From: Actinomycetes bacterium
Lineage (GTDB): Bacteria; Actinomycetota; Actinomycetes; Mycobacteriales; Mycobacteriaceae
Assembly (NCBI GenBank): GCA_029780675.1
Contig: JAKOYE010000204.1
Coordinates: 62,001-126,000 of the forward strand
Reading direction: 5' to 3'
Length of the DNA: 64,000 nucleotides
The notes under the pieces are model-generated. The model was not told the DNA's origin and did no database searches. It saw only the letters and a list, made by a program, of their open reading frames with translations. The position numbers were made by a program, and so were the translations under genes. Shown one piece after another: positions 28,802 to 37,026 of the stretch (the first letter of the stretch is position 1; every line of letters begins with the position of its first letter).

Positions 28802-30016
28802 ATGAGCCCGATGAATGTCCCGGTGGGGGGCTTCAGTCCGCAGGCTGTGCACGGCCTGGTCGACGCTGATCGCGAGGTGGCGCTGCTGCTCGACATCATC
28901 GCCGCGACCTCCAGCGGACCCGGGGTGGAGCCGATGGCGGCCGCGGTGGCCCGGATGATCACCGCGGCGACCGCGTCCGACGTCTGCTTCGTGCATGTGC
29001 TCGACGACACCAACCGGTCGCTGAGCCTCGCCGGGGCCACCCCGCCGTTCGACGAACAGGTCGGCCGAATCCAGCTTCCGCTGGGGTCGGGGGTCTCGGG
29101 ATGGGTCGCCACGTATCGGGAACCGGTGGTGATCGTCAGCGATAAGGAAGCCGACCCGCGCTACATGCCGATCGCGGCGCTGCGCGGTAGCGACTTCACC
29201 TCGATGGCGTCGGTGCCGATGCAGACCGAACTCGGTGGATTGGTGGGGGTGCTCAATGTGCACACCATCGAGCGGCGTGACTTCACCGCCCGCGATATCC
29301 AACTGCTGGGGGTGATCGGTCAGCTGATCGCCGGCGCGCTGCACCAGGCCCGCCTGCACCGTCAGCTGTCGGCCCGGGAGCGCGCGCACGAGAATTTCGC
29401 CGAGCAGGTGATCGCCGCCCAGGAGAGCGAACGGCGCAGGTTGGCCGGCGATATCCACGACGGCATCTCCCAGCGGCTGGTGAGCCTGACCTACCGGCTC
29501 GACGCGGCGGCGCGTGCCGTCGACGAAGGCGAACAGGCCTCGGCCGCAGAACAATTGGAGAAGGCCCGGGATCTGGTCGATCTCACCCTTGCCGAGGCGC
29601 GTTCCGCGATCAGCGGTCTGCGCCCGCCGGTCCTCGACGACCTCGGGCTGGCCGGCGGGCTGGCGAGCCTGGCCGCATCGACTCCCGAAGTCGACCTGGA
29701 ACTGGCGCTGGAGGACCGGCGGCTGCCCGAACACATCGAAGTGGCGCTGTACCGCATCGCCCAGGAGGGCGTCCAGAACGTCGTCAAGCATTCCCGCGCG
29801 CTGGTGGCCGCGGTCACCTTCGCCGTGCGCGACGGGGTGGCCCGCCTCGAGGTGGCCGACGCCGGGGTCGGGTTCGACCCGGCGGCCTCCGGTGACGGGT
29901 ACGGGATGTTGTCGATGGCCGAGCGCGCCGAACTCGTCGGCGGGGTGCTGACGGTGCAGTCGGCTCCCGGCGCGGGGACGACGATCGCGGTCACGGTTCC
30001 CCTCGACGACATCTGA
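28802..30016 (+). CDS. GAF-domain sensor histidine kinase (DevS/NarX type)
   Basis: The 404-residue cytoplasmic kinase has no transmembrane segment. A GAF domain spans about residues 45-185 and includes LPLGSGVSGWVATYREPVVI. The HisKA_3 dimerisation helix carries the phospho-acceptor His219 in RRLAGDIHDGISQRL. The HATPase domain follows, with N box QEGVQNVVKHSR, G1 DAGVGFDP and G2 GDGYGMLSMAERAELVGG. All catalytic motifs look intact. The ligand of the GAF domain is unknown; redox or gas sensing would suit the neighbouring hydrogenase but is inference. It is 28 bases from its response regulator and 81 bases before hucS. Confidence 0.9.
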   Translation: MSPMNVPVGGFSPQAVHGLVDADREVALLLDIIAATSSGPGVEPMAAAVARMITAATASDVCFVHVLDDTNRSLSLAGATPPFDEQVGRIQLPLGSGVSGWVATYREPVVIVSDKEADPRYMPIAALRGSDFTSMASVPMQTELGGLVGVLNVHTIERRDFTARDIQLLGVIGQLIAGALHQARLHRQLSARERAHENFAEQVIAAQESERRRLAGDIHDGISQRLVSLTYRLDAAARAVDEGEQASAAEQLEKARDLVDLTLAEARSAISGLRPPVLDDLGLAGGLASLAASTPEVDLELALEDRRLPEHIEVALYRIAQEGVQNVVKHSRALVAAVTFAVRDGVARLEVADAGVGFDPAASGDGYGMLSMAERAELVGGVLTVQSAPGAGTTIAVTVPLDDI

Positions 30017-30097
30017 CTCGCCCCAAGAAAGGGATGCCATTCGCGGGTTCGGAGGTCTACCGTCGAAGTATTGGACGGTTTTGAGAGGAGTGTCCGC

Positions 30098-31069
30098 ATG
30101 GCATCGGTTCTGTGGTTCCAGGGAGGCGCCTGTAGCGGGAACACCATGTCCTTCCTCAACGCCGACGAGCCCAACGTCGTCGACCTGATCGTCGACTTCG
30201 GACTGGACCTGATCTGGCACCCCTCGCTCGGCCTGGAACTGGGCAAGAACGCCCAGAAGCTGTTCTGGGACTGCGCGAAAGGGGAGCGCCCCCTGGACGT
30301 CTTCGTCTTCGAGGGCACCGTCATCGAGGCCCCCAACGGCACCGGCCGGATGGACATGTTCGCCGACCGCCCGATGAAGGACTGGGTCACCGACCTCGCC
30401 GCCCAGGCCGGCATCGTCGTCGCCATCGGCGACTGTGCCTGCTGGGGCGGGATCCCCGCCATGGAGCCCAACCCGTCGGCGTCGACGGGCCTGCAGTTCC
30501 ACAAGCGCAACAAGGGCGGGTTCCTCGGCCCGAACTTCAGGTCCAAGGCCGGTCTGCCGGTCATCAACATCCCCGGCTGCCCGGCACACCCGGACTGGAT
30601 CACCCAGATCCTCGTCGCGCTCGCCACCGGCCGGACCAGTGACATCTCCCTCGACGACCTGCAGCGTCCGGAGACGTTCTTCAAGACCTTCACCCAGACC
30701 GGCTGTACCCGGGTGCAGTTCTACGAGTACAAGCAGTCCACGATGTCCTTCGGCGAGGGCACCCGCACCGGCTGCCTGTTCTACGAGTTCGGCTGCCGCG
30801 GGCCGATGACGCACTCACCGTGCAACCGGATTCTGTGGAACCGCCAGTCGTCGAAGACCCGCGCCGGGCAGCCCTGCTACGGGTGCACCGAACCGGAGTT
30901 CCCGCACTTCGATCTCGCGCCCGGAACGCTGTTCAAGACCCAGAAGGTCGCCGGGGTCATCCCCAAGGAGACCGGGACGGGCACCAAGAAGCTGTCCTAT
31001 ATGGCTGCCGCCGCGGCCGCGCGACTGGCTGCCCCCGACTGGTCCAAAGAGGACATGTTCGTCGTCTAG
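30098..31069 (+). CDS. hucS: [NiFe] hydrogenase small subunit, Huc type (group 2a)
   Basis: The 323-residue protein lacks a Tat signal peptide, as in group 2 uptake hydrogenases, so the enzyme is cytoplasmic or attached to the inner face of the membrane. Likely Fe-S ligand cysteines are Cys12 (GACSGN), Cys113/115 (GDCACWGG), Cys161 (PGCPAHP), Cys203, 226, 233, 242, 260 and 263. The first motif reads CSGN where many hydrogenases have CXGC, in keeping with the [3Fe-4S] clusters known for M. smegmatis Huc. It passes electrons from the active site toward the quinone pool. ATG 30098 is preceded by GAGAGGAG, and hucL follows after 44 bases. Confidence 0.93.
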   Translation: MASVLWFQGGACSGNTMSFLNADEPNVVDLIVDFGLDLIWHPSLGLELGKNAQKLFWDCAKGERPLDVFVFEGTVIEAPNGTGRMDMFADRPMKDWVTDLAAQAGIVVAIGDCACWGGIPAMEPNPSASTGLQFHKRNKGGFLGPNFRSKAGLPVINIPGCPAHPDWITQILVALATGRTSDISLDDLQRPETFFKTFTQTGCTRVQFYEYKQSTMSFGEGTRTGCLFYEFGCRGPMTHSPCNRILWNRQSSKTRAGQPCYGCTEPEFPHFDLAPGTLFKTQKVAGVIPKETGTGTKKLSYMAAAAAARLAAPDWSKEDMFVV

Positions 31070-31113
31070 CGGCGAGCGGACACCACTACGCAGAGATCCG
31101 GAGGACCCACGTC

Positions 31114-32721
31114 ATGACCTCACTCGACCTGCACGTCAGCCCGCTCGGACGCGTCGAGGGCGACCTCGACGTCCGGGTCACCATCGATGACGGGGTGGTC
31201 TCCTCGGCGTGGACCGAGGCCGCCATGTTCCGCGGTTTCGAGATCATCCTGCGCGGTAAGGATCCGCAGGCGGGCCTCATCGTGACCCCGCGTATCTGCG
31301 GCATCTGCGGTGGCAGCCACCTCTACAAATCCGCCTACGCCCTGGACACCGCCTGGCGCACCACCATGCCGGCCAACGCGACCCTGGTGCGCAACATCGC
31401 CCAGGGCTGCGAGACGCTGCAGTCGATCCCGCGCTACTACTACGCCCTGTTCGCCATCGACTTCACCAACAAGAACTACGCCAATTCGCCGATGTACGAC
31501 GAGGCCGTCCGGCGGTACGCGCCCTACGTAGGCACCAGCTACCAGAAGGGCGTGGTGCTCTCCCAGAAGCCGGTCGAGGTGTACGCCATCTTCGGCGGTC
31601 AGTGGCCGCACTCCAGTTTCATGGTTCCGGGCGGCGTCATGGGTGCCCCGACGCTGTCGGACGTCACCCGTTCGATCGCGATTCTGGAGAACTGGAAGGA
31701 CAACTGGCTGGAGTCCGATCTGCTCGGCGGGAGCATCGACCGCTGGCTGGAGAACAAGACGTGGTCGGATGTGCTGGCCTGGATGGACGAGAGCGAATCC
31801 CACTACAACAGCGACATCGGCTTCCTGATCCGCTATTCCCTCGACGTCGGCCTGGACAAGTACGGCAAGGGAGTTGGGAACTACATCTCCACCGGCACGT
31901 ACTTCGACCCGTCGCTGTACCGCAACCCGACCATCGAGGGCCGGAACAAGGCGCTGATCGGACGCGGTGGGGTGTTCGCCGACGGCCAGTGGTACGAGTT
32001 CGACCAGGCCAACGTGCGCGAGGACGTCAGCCACTCGTTCTACCAGGGCAGCCGTCCGTTGCATCCCTTCGAGGGCGAGACCATTCCGATCGACCCGGAG
32101 AAGGCCAAGGCGCAGGGCAAGTACAGCTGGGCGAAGTCGCCACGCTACGAAGTGGGCGACCTGGGCGCCATCCCGCTGGAGACCGGCCCGCTGGCCCGGC
32201 GGATGGCTGCCGCGGCTCCCGACGCCGCGCCGCACCAGGATGCCGACCCGTTGTTCCTCGACATCTACAACACGATCGGCCCCAGCGTCATGGTCCGCCA
32301 GCTGGCCCGTCTGCACGAGGCACCGAAGTACTACAAGTGGGTGCGCGGCTGGCTCGACCAGTTGAACCTCAAGGAGAGCTTCTACAGCAAGCCCACCGAG
32401 TACGCCGAGGGCAGAGGTTTCGGCTCCACCGAGGCGGCCCGCGGTTCGCTCTCGGACTGGATCGTCATCGAAGACAGCAAGATCAAGAACTATCAGGTGG
32501 TCACCCCGACGGCGTGGAACATCGGCCCCCGCGACAGCGCGGACGTGCTGGGACCGATGGAGACGGCTTTCGTCGGTTCGCCGATCGTCGACCCGGAGGA
32601 CCCGGTGGAGTTGGGCCACGTCGCCCGCAGCTTCGACTCCTGTCTGGTCTGCACCGTGCACGCCTACGACGGCAAGACCGGTAGGGAACTCTCGAAGTTC
32701 GTCATCAACGGCATGGTGTGA
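31114..32721 (+). CDS. hucL: [NiFe] hydrogenase large subunit, Huc type (group 2a)
   Basis: The 535-residue catalytic subunit oxidises H2 at a NiFe(CN)2CO centre. Motif L1 is RICGICGGSH (Cys62, Cys65), and motif L2 at the C-terminus is DSCLVCTVH (Cys510, Cys513, His516). The 19 residues after His516 are the expected propeptide removed by the endopeptidase encoded next. The first L2 residue pair is DS rather than the more common DP. A GGAGGACC ribosome site lies upstream of ATG 31114. It overlaps the protease gene by four bases. By recall the sequence is close to M. smegmatis HucL, an enzyme able to oxidise atmospheric H2. Confidence 0.94.
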   Translation: MTSLDLHVSPLGRVEGDLDVRVTIDDGVVSSAWTEAAMFRGFEIILRGKDPQAGLIVTPRICGICGGSHLYKSAYALDTAWRTTMPANATLVRNIAQGCETLQSIPRYYYALFAIDFTNKNYANSPMYDEAVRRYAPYVGTSYQKGVVLSQKPVEVYAIFGGQWPHSSFMVPGGVMGAPTLSDVTRSIAILENWKDNWLESDLLGGSIDRWLENKTWSDVLAWMDESESHYNSDIGFLIRYSLDVGLDKYGKGVGNYISTGTYFDPSLYRNPTIEGRNKALIGRGGVFADGQWYEFDQANVREDVSHSFYQGSRPLHPFEGETIPIDPEKAKAQGKYSWAKSPRYEVGDLGAIPLETGPLARRMAAAAPDAAPHQDADPLFLDIYNTIGPSVMVRQLARLHEAPKYYKWVRGWLDQLNLKESFYSKPTEYAEGRGFGSTEAARGSLSDWIVIEDSKIKNYQVVTPTAWNIGPRDSADVLGPMETAFVGSPIVDPEDPVELGHVARSFDSCLVCTVHAYDGKTGRELSKFVINGMV

Positions 32722-33563
32722 CCGAAGGGTCGAAGATCGACGTCACGTCTGAGGATCTGGGGCCGCCCGGGTGCGAGGTGCTCGTCATCGGCTGCGGCAA
32801 CCTGCTGCGTGGTGACGACGGCGTGGGCCCCGTACTCGTCCGCCACCTCTGGGATCGCGGCATGCCCGACGGCGCCCGACTGGTCGACGGCGGCACGGCG
32901 GGGATGGACGTCGGGTTCCAGATGCGCGGAGCCCGCCGGGTGGTGATCGTCGACGCCTGTCTGACCCCCGGGTCCCCCAAGGCCGCACCCGGAACCATCT
33001 ACCGGCTGCCGGGCGAGGAACTGTCCGACCTGCCACCGCTTCAGGGGCTGCACACCCACTCCTTCCGGTGGGACCACGCGATCCCCTTCGCCCGCTGGGC
33101 ACTGGGTGCGGAATGCCCGACCGACATCACGGTGTTCCTCATCGAGGCCGCCGCCGTCGATCTGGGTGCAGACCTCTCCGAACCTGTCGCCGCGGCTATG
33201 GAAGAGGTCATCGGCCTCATCGAACGGGATTTCCTCGCCCCGCTGCGGCCGGCCGTTCCCGACTCGGTCAGTGTGGAGATCAGCCCCGAGGGGTATCTGC
33301 GGATGGACGCCGACCTGGCGGCCGGTCGCTTCCCCTCCGACGCGGTCGCCGCCGTGGCGCGCGGGGATGAACTGTGGATCTTCCCGTTGCGCGGGCCCAG
33401 CAGCGGGGGGTTGTTGCTCAAGCAGCGGAACCCGGCCGGTGACCGCGCCGTCCTGGTCCGGGAGGTCCTCGGCGATGAGTTCCCCATCGGCAGTCGTCCA
33501 GCGTTCTGGGACGATGAGCATCGGGTGCTGCGCATCCCGTTGGGGTCACGTGCCGACGGATGA
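32718..33563 (+). CDS. Hydrogenase maturation endopeptidase (HupD/HybD family) with extra C-terminal domain
   Basis: The 281-residue protein has an M52 peptidase domain in residues 1-170. The opening is VIGCGNLLRGDDGVGP, with the acidic Ni-sensing residue in RGDDG, the middle Asp in VVIVDACLTPG, and the His in GLHTHSF. It cleaves the C-terminal propeptide of HucL after nickel insertion. Residues 175-281 (beginning VSVEISPEGYLRMDADLAAG) form a second domain absent from HybD-type proteases (about 160 residues); its role is unknown, but it could bind the hucL product or an assembly partner. The GTG start overlaps the hucL stop. Confidence 0.88.
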   Translation: MTEGSKIDVTSEDLGPPGCEVLVIGCGNLLRGDDGVGPVLVRHLWDRGMPDGARLVDGGTAGMDVGFQMRGARRVVIVDACLTPGSPKAAPGTIYRLPGEELSDLPPLQGLHTHSFRWDHAIPFARWALGAECPTDITVFLIEAAAVDLGADLSEPVAAAMEEVIGLIERDFLAPLRPAVPDSVSVEISPEGYLRMDADLAAGRFPSDAVAAVARGDELWIFPLRGPSSGGLLLKQRNPAGDRAVLVREVLGDEFPIGSRPAFWDDEHRVLRIPLGSRADG

Positions 33564-33582
33564 CATCGCCACGACGAGAGGA

Positions 33583-34848
33583 ATGTTCGTGACCGAACTG
33601 GTGGATCCGACTGCCTTGGCAGTCCGGCCCCAGCCGCTGGGCGCCTTTCCGCTGCCGTTGGGTTACCTGTTGATCCCGGCGTCCCCCGAGACCGAGGACG
33701 CGCGCCGCGATCTGCTGGCCGGCCGGTTGCCTGACTGGCCGAACGCCCTGCGCGCCCACGAACATTCGCTCAACGGACAGCGTGCTGCCGCACTGGCGGA
33801 GTTGACCGGGGACGATCCGATCAGTCGGTACAACCGGTTCGTCATGGACCCCGACTCCTGTGCGGCCGAGACCACCGCCGAACTGCGTTCCGCGCTGGGG
33901 GAATTCGGCGTGCTGGTCGATGTCGTGCTCTACGCCCTGGGCCGCACCGACGACGCGCCCGCCGTCGGCGACGCGACCGGCGAACTCGCGGCAGTCGTGC
34001 GGTCGACGGTGGCCAGCACAATGCTGCAGGACGGCGACATCGACGGCGCGCTCGCGGAACTCGACCGTGCCGCCCAGGATGCCGAAGGGGTGTCCGAGGT
34101 GCTGTGCGGTGTTCTCGTGGGGGCATCCGCGTCGGTGCTCGCCGACCGTGATCCCGCCGCGGCGGCGTCCCGTTTCGAGCGGGCGCTGAAACTCCTCGAC
34201 GGCGCCGAGGGCCTGCGTGTCGCCCGCGCCGAGCTGCATCTCAATCTGGCAGGGTTGCTGCACGAGCAGGCCGCCGATCGACCAGATCTCCTCGCCCGCG
34301 CTGTGCCGCACTACCATTCGGCGCTGCAGCTGGTGCTCCGCGAGGAGGCCCCGTTGCTGTGGGCGTCGGCGCACGCCAATCTGGCCACCGCGTACCTGAC
34401 CATGCCGATGACGGAGGCCTCGGGTCAGTTGCGGCTCGGGATCGCCGCCCAGTCGCTGCGCTCGGCGTTGAAGGTCTACACCCCGGAGGAATACCCCGAA
34501 CAATGGGCCAGCGTGCAACTGAACCTGGCCAACTCGCTGGTGTACACGCCGTCGAACCACCAGGCCGACAATCTCGTCGAGGCGATCGGCCTCTACGAGG
34601 CGGTGCTCGCCGCTCGCGACCGGCACAGCGATCCGCTGGGTCGGGCGCGGGTTCTGGCCAACCAGGGCAACGTTCTGGCCCACCTCGGCGATTTCGACCG
34701 GGCCAAGGCCAAGCTGTACGAGGCCCGCTACCTGTTCGAGGAAATGGGCGATCACGACGCCGTCCGCACGGTGCGCGGTGTTCTCGACGAGATTTCCCGG
34801 CAGGGAGCCCTTTCCCGTACCGAGGCGGAGTCGGCGGACCCGCAATGA
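33583..34848 (+). CDS. TPR-repeat protein of the hydrogenase operon
   Basis: The 421-residue protein is built mostly of helical repeats. From about residue 130 on, TPR-like units are recognisable (DGDIDGALAELDRAAQDAEG, DPAAAASRFERALKLLDGA, HLNLAGLLHEQA, LANQGNVLAHLGDFDRAKAK). TPRs mediate protein binding. No catalytic motif or signal peptide is seen, so it is probably a cytoplasmic scaffold or assembly factor for the hydrogenase. Two starts are close together (ATG 33583, GTG 33589); the GAGAGGA at 33577 is better spaced for the second. Its stop overlaps the start of the NifU-Rieske gene. Confidence 0.8.
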   Translation: MFVTELVDPTALAVRPQPLGAFPLPLGYLLIPASPETEDARRDLLAGRLPDWPNALRAHEHSLNGQRAAALAELTGDDPISRYNRFVMDPDSCAAETTAELRSALGEFGVLVDVVLYALGRTDDAPAVGDATGELAAVVRSTVASTMLQDGDIDGALAELDRAAQDAEGVSEVLCGVLVGASASVLADRDPAAAASRFERALKLLDGAEGLRVARAELHLNLAGLLHEQAADRPDLLARAVPHYHSALQLVLREEAPLLWASAHANLATAYLTMPMTEASGQLRLGIAAQSLRSALKVYTPEEYPEQWASVQLNLANSLVYTPSNHQADNLVEAIGLYEAVLAARDRHSDPLGRARVLANQGNVLAHLGDFDRAKAKLYEARYLFEEMGDHDAVRTVRGVLDEISRQGALSRTEAESADPQ

Positions 34849-35726
34849 CGGAACCCACCGATGTTTCGCGCTCATTCGAAGAGTTGGCCAAACGCGTCGA
34901 TGACGCGGTCGCCGCGCTCGACGGTTTGGATCCCGCGGCCCGAACCGTGGCCGATGAGTTGCAGGCCGCCATCGAAGACGTGCACAGGGCGGGCCTGGTC
35001 GCCATCGTCCGCCGGCTGCGCGCCGATGACGCCTGCCGGGCAGTGCTTTTCGAGCTGGTCGACGATCCGGTCGTGCATCTGCTGCTGACGCTGCACGGGA
35101 TCATTCGTCCCGATCCGGTGACGCACGCCAACCAGGTGCTGGCGACGGTACGGCCCCAATTGCACAGCCACGGTGGGGATGTGGCCCTGGTGCGGGTGGA
35201 AGACGGCACGGCCTTCGTACGTTTGGAGGGCGCCTGCAACGGTTGCTCGATGTCCTCGGTCACGTTGCGGAACCTGGTGGAAGAGGCTCTCGTGCAGGGT
35301 GTTCCGGCGATCACCTCGGTCGAGGTGGTGACCGGGCAGCCCAGCCCGACACTGATCCCGGTCGAGTCGCTGCGCGTCGGGCGCGACTCGGACGCCCCAG
35401 GCTGGGCGCGGCTCGGACCGGCGGCCCGGTTGCCCCTCGGGGAGTTGACCACGGCCACCCTGACCGACTCATCCAACGGACGTGTCGAGGTGATCGTCGT
35501 CAACCTCGATCAGCGACTGTCGGCCTATCGCAACGCGTGCGCCCACGAAGGGCTGCCACTGGACAACGCCGTTCTCGACGTCGTCAACGGAACGCTGACC
35601 TGTCCGTGGCACGGCTTCTGCTACGACGCCAGGTCGGGGGAGTGCCTCAGCGCTCCCGGCGCCCAACTCGAGCAACTGCCGCTGCGGATCGACGACGGCG
35701 ACGTCTGGGTGCGGATCGGACCGTGA
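34845..35726 (+). CDS. NifU-like/Rieske [2Fe-2S] fusion protein (HucE/HhyE type)
   Basis: The 293-residue protein has three parts. Residues 1-90 are helical and unassigned. Residues 95-165 form a NifU C-terminal-like domain with the Fe-S cysteines in EGACNGCSMSSVT (Cys131, Cys134). Residues 190-290 form a Rieske domain with CAHEGLPLD (Cys232, His234) and CPWHGFCYD (Cys253, His256), the full two-Cys two-His set. Proteins of this kind are encoded with mycobacterial uptake hydrogenases and are thought to relay electrons to the respiratory chain or help insert clusters. It overlaps the TPR gene by four bases. Confidence 0.9.
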   Translation: MTEPTDVSRSFEELAKRVDDAVAALDGLDPAARTVADELQAAIEDVHRAGLVAIVRRLRADDACRAVLFELVDDPVVHLLLTLHGIIRPDPVTHANQVLATVRPQLHSHGGDVALVRVEDGTAFVRLEGACNGCSMSSVTLRNLVEEALVQGVPAITSVEVVTGQPSPTLIPVESLRVGRDSDAPGWARLGPAARLPLGELTTATLTDSSNGRVEVIVVNLDQRLSAYRNACAHEGLPLDNAVLDVVNGTLTCPWHGFCYDARSGECLSAPGAQLEQLPLRIDDGDVWVRIGP

Positions 35727-35736
35727 GGGCCCGCCG

Positions 35737-37026
35737 ATGAGCCGATATACGGTTCGGCACAACATCAGCGGGGTCGGGACCCGGCCGGACAGTGTTCCCG
35801 ATGTGGACCGCACCGGTGGGTGGTCGCCGGCGCTGTGGCTCGGTGCCCCCGCCCCCGGGGGACTGGCGTTGCCCGCCGCCACCCCGTCGATGGCGTGGAT
35901 GTATTCCCCGCGCGGGGTCTTCCTCGACGAGGGCCATCTGGTGGTGGCCGACTCCGGTAACCACCGGGTCCTCATCTGGCACGGGATCCCGGAGGTCGAC
36001 GAACAGCCCGCCGACGTCGTGCTCGGTCAGCCCGACGGCCACACGGAAGGCCCTGCCGCGGGCGGTCGTGGCCCCGAGCGGGGCATGCACCTGCCCACCG
36101 GGGTACTGATTCACGACGGCAGGCTGGTGGTCGCCGATGCCTGGCATCACCGAATCCTGGTGTGGGACAGCGTCCCGCGGACCAGCGATGTGGCACCGGA
36201 TCTGGTGTTGGGCCAGCCCTCGGCCGGTGCGGTCACCGAGAATCGCGGTGGCGCGTGCTCGGCGTCCGGCTTTTATTGGCCGTTCGGGATCGCCGTCGTC
36301 GGCGGCGCATTCTGGGTGGCCGACACCGGCAACCGGCGGGTGCTCGGCTGGCGGAACGGCATTCCGGAACCCGATCAGCCTGCCGACGTCGTGCTCGGTC
36401 AGCCCGATGCCGAGTCGCACTCGGAGAATCGGGGTGGCCCGGCCGGTCCGGACACGTTCCGCTGGCCGCATGACATCACCGGACGAGACGACCTGCTGCT
36501 GGTCGCCGATGCGGGGGATCACCGGGTGCTGGGCTGGACACCACAGCCCGAGGTCGACCGTGGCGCCGACCTGCTGCTGGGACAGCCGGACTTCGGCAGC
36601 GCCGAGGAGTGGCCGTACGGGCCGCATACGAATGACCGGTTCCGGTTTCCCTACGCGGTGTGCCTGGACCGGGCGCAGGACGGTGGCGAACAGCTGGCGG
36701 TCGCCGACACGGCCAACAACCGAATCCTGTTGTGGGACGGCATACCCGGAATACCCGGCACGCCCTCCCGGGGTGCCGACGGTGCTGATGGCGGCACACC
36801 CTCCCGGGGTGCCGACGGTGCTGATGGCGGCACACCCTCCCGGGGTGCCGACTATGTCCTCGCGCAGCACGATTTCGGCTCCAACGGCGAGAACCGGTGG
36901 ACCTCGGTGCAGCGGGACACGCTCTGCTGGCCCTACGGGCTGTCACTGCGCGGGAACCTGCTGGCGGTCGCGGACTCGGGGAACAATCGTGTGATGGTGT
37001 GGCGGAGACGGGAACCGGAGTCGTGA
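35737..37026 (+). CDS. NHL-repeat beta-propeller protein of the hydrogenase operon
   Basis: The 429-residue protein has repeated NHL blades with the pattern LVVADSGNHRVLIW, LVVADAWHHRILVW, WVADTGNRRVLGW, LLVADAGDHRVLGW, LAVADTANNRILLW and LAVADSGNNRVMVW, so a six-bladed propeller is likely. It has no signal peptide. Between blades five and six lies a 12-residue tandem repeat (GTPSRGADGADG). NHL propellers bind proteins or small ligands; a role in hydrogenase assembly or attachment is inferred from the operon only. It starts ten bases after the NifU-Rieske gene and overlaps the next gene. Confidence 0.85.
   Translation: MSRYTVRHNISGVGTRPDSVPDVDRTGGWSPALWLGAPAPGGLALPAATPSMAWMYSPRGVFLDEGHLVVADSGNHRVLIWHGIPEVDEQPADVVLGQPDGHTEGPAAGGRGPERGMHLPTGVLIHDGRLVVADAWHHRILVWDSVPRTSDVAPDLVLGQPSAGAVTENRGGACSASGFYWPFGIAVVGGAFWVADTGNRRVLGWRNGIPEPDQPADVVLGQPDAESHSENRGGPAGPDTFRWPHDITGRDDLLLVADAGDHRVLGWTPQPEVDRGADLLLGQPDFGSAEEWPYGPHTNDRFRFPYAVCLDRAQDGGEQLAVADTANNRILLWDGIPGIPGTPSRGADGADGGTPSRGADGADGGTPSRGADYVLAQHDFGSNGENRWTSVQRDTLCWPYGLSLRGNLLAVADSGNNRVMVWRRREPES
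36757..36852 (+). repeat. In-frame 36-bp tandem repeat inside the NHL gene
   Basis: A 36-bp unit coding GTPSRGADGADG occurs twice in full and two thirds of a third time, almost without base changes. Copy-number changes would keep frame and lengthen a loop between propeller blades. Confidence 0.85.

Noticed and set aside
28117..30016. Calling the two-component genes dosR/dosS
   Set aside because: The receiver and HTH sequences share the family layout only, and the kinase has a single GAF domain without visible heme-site evidence.
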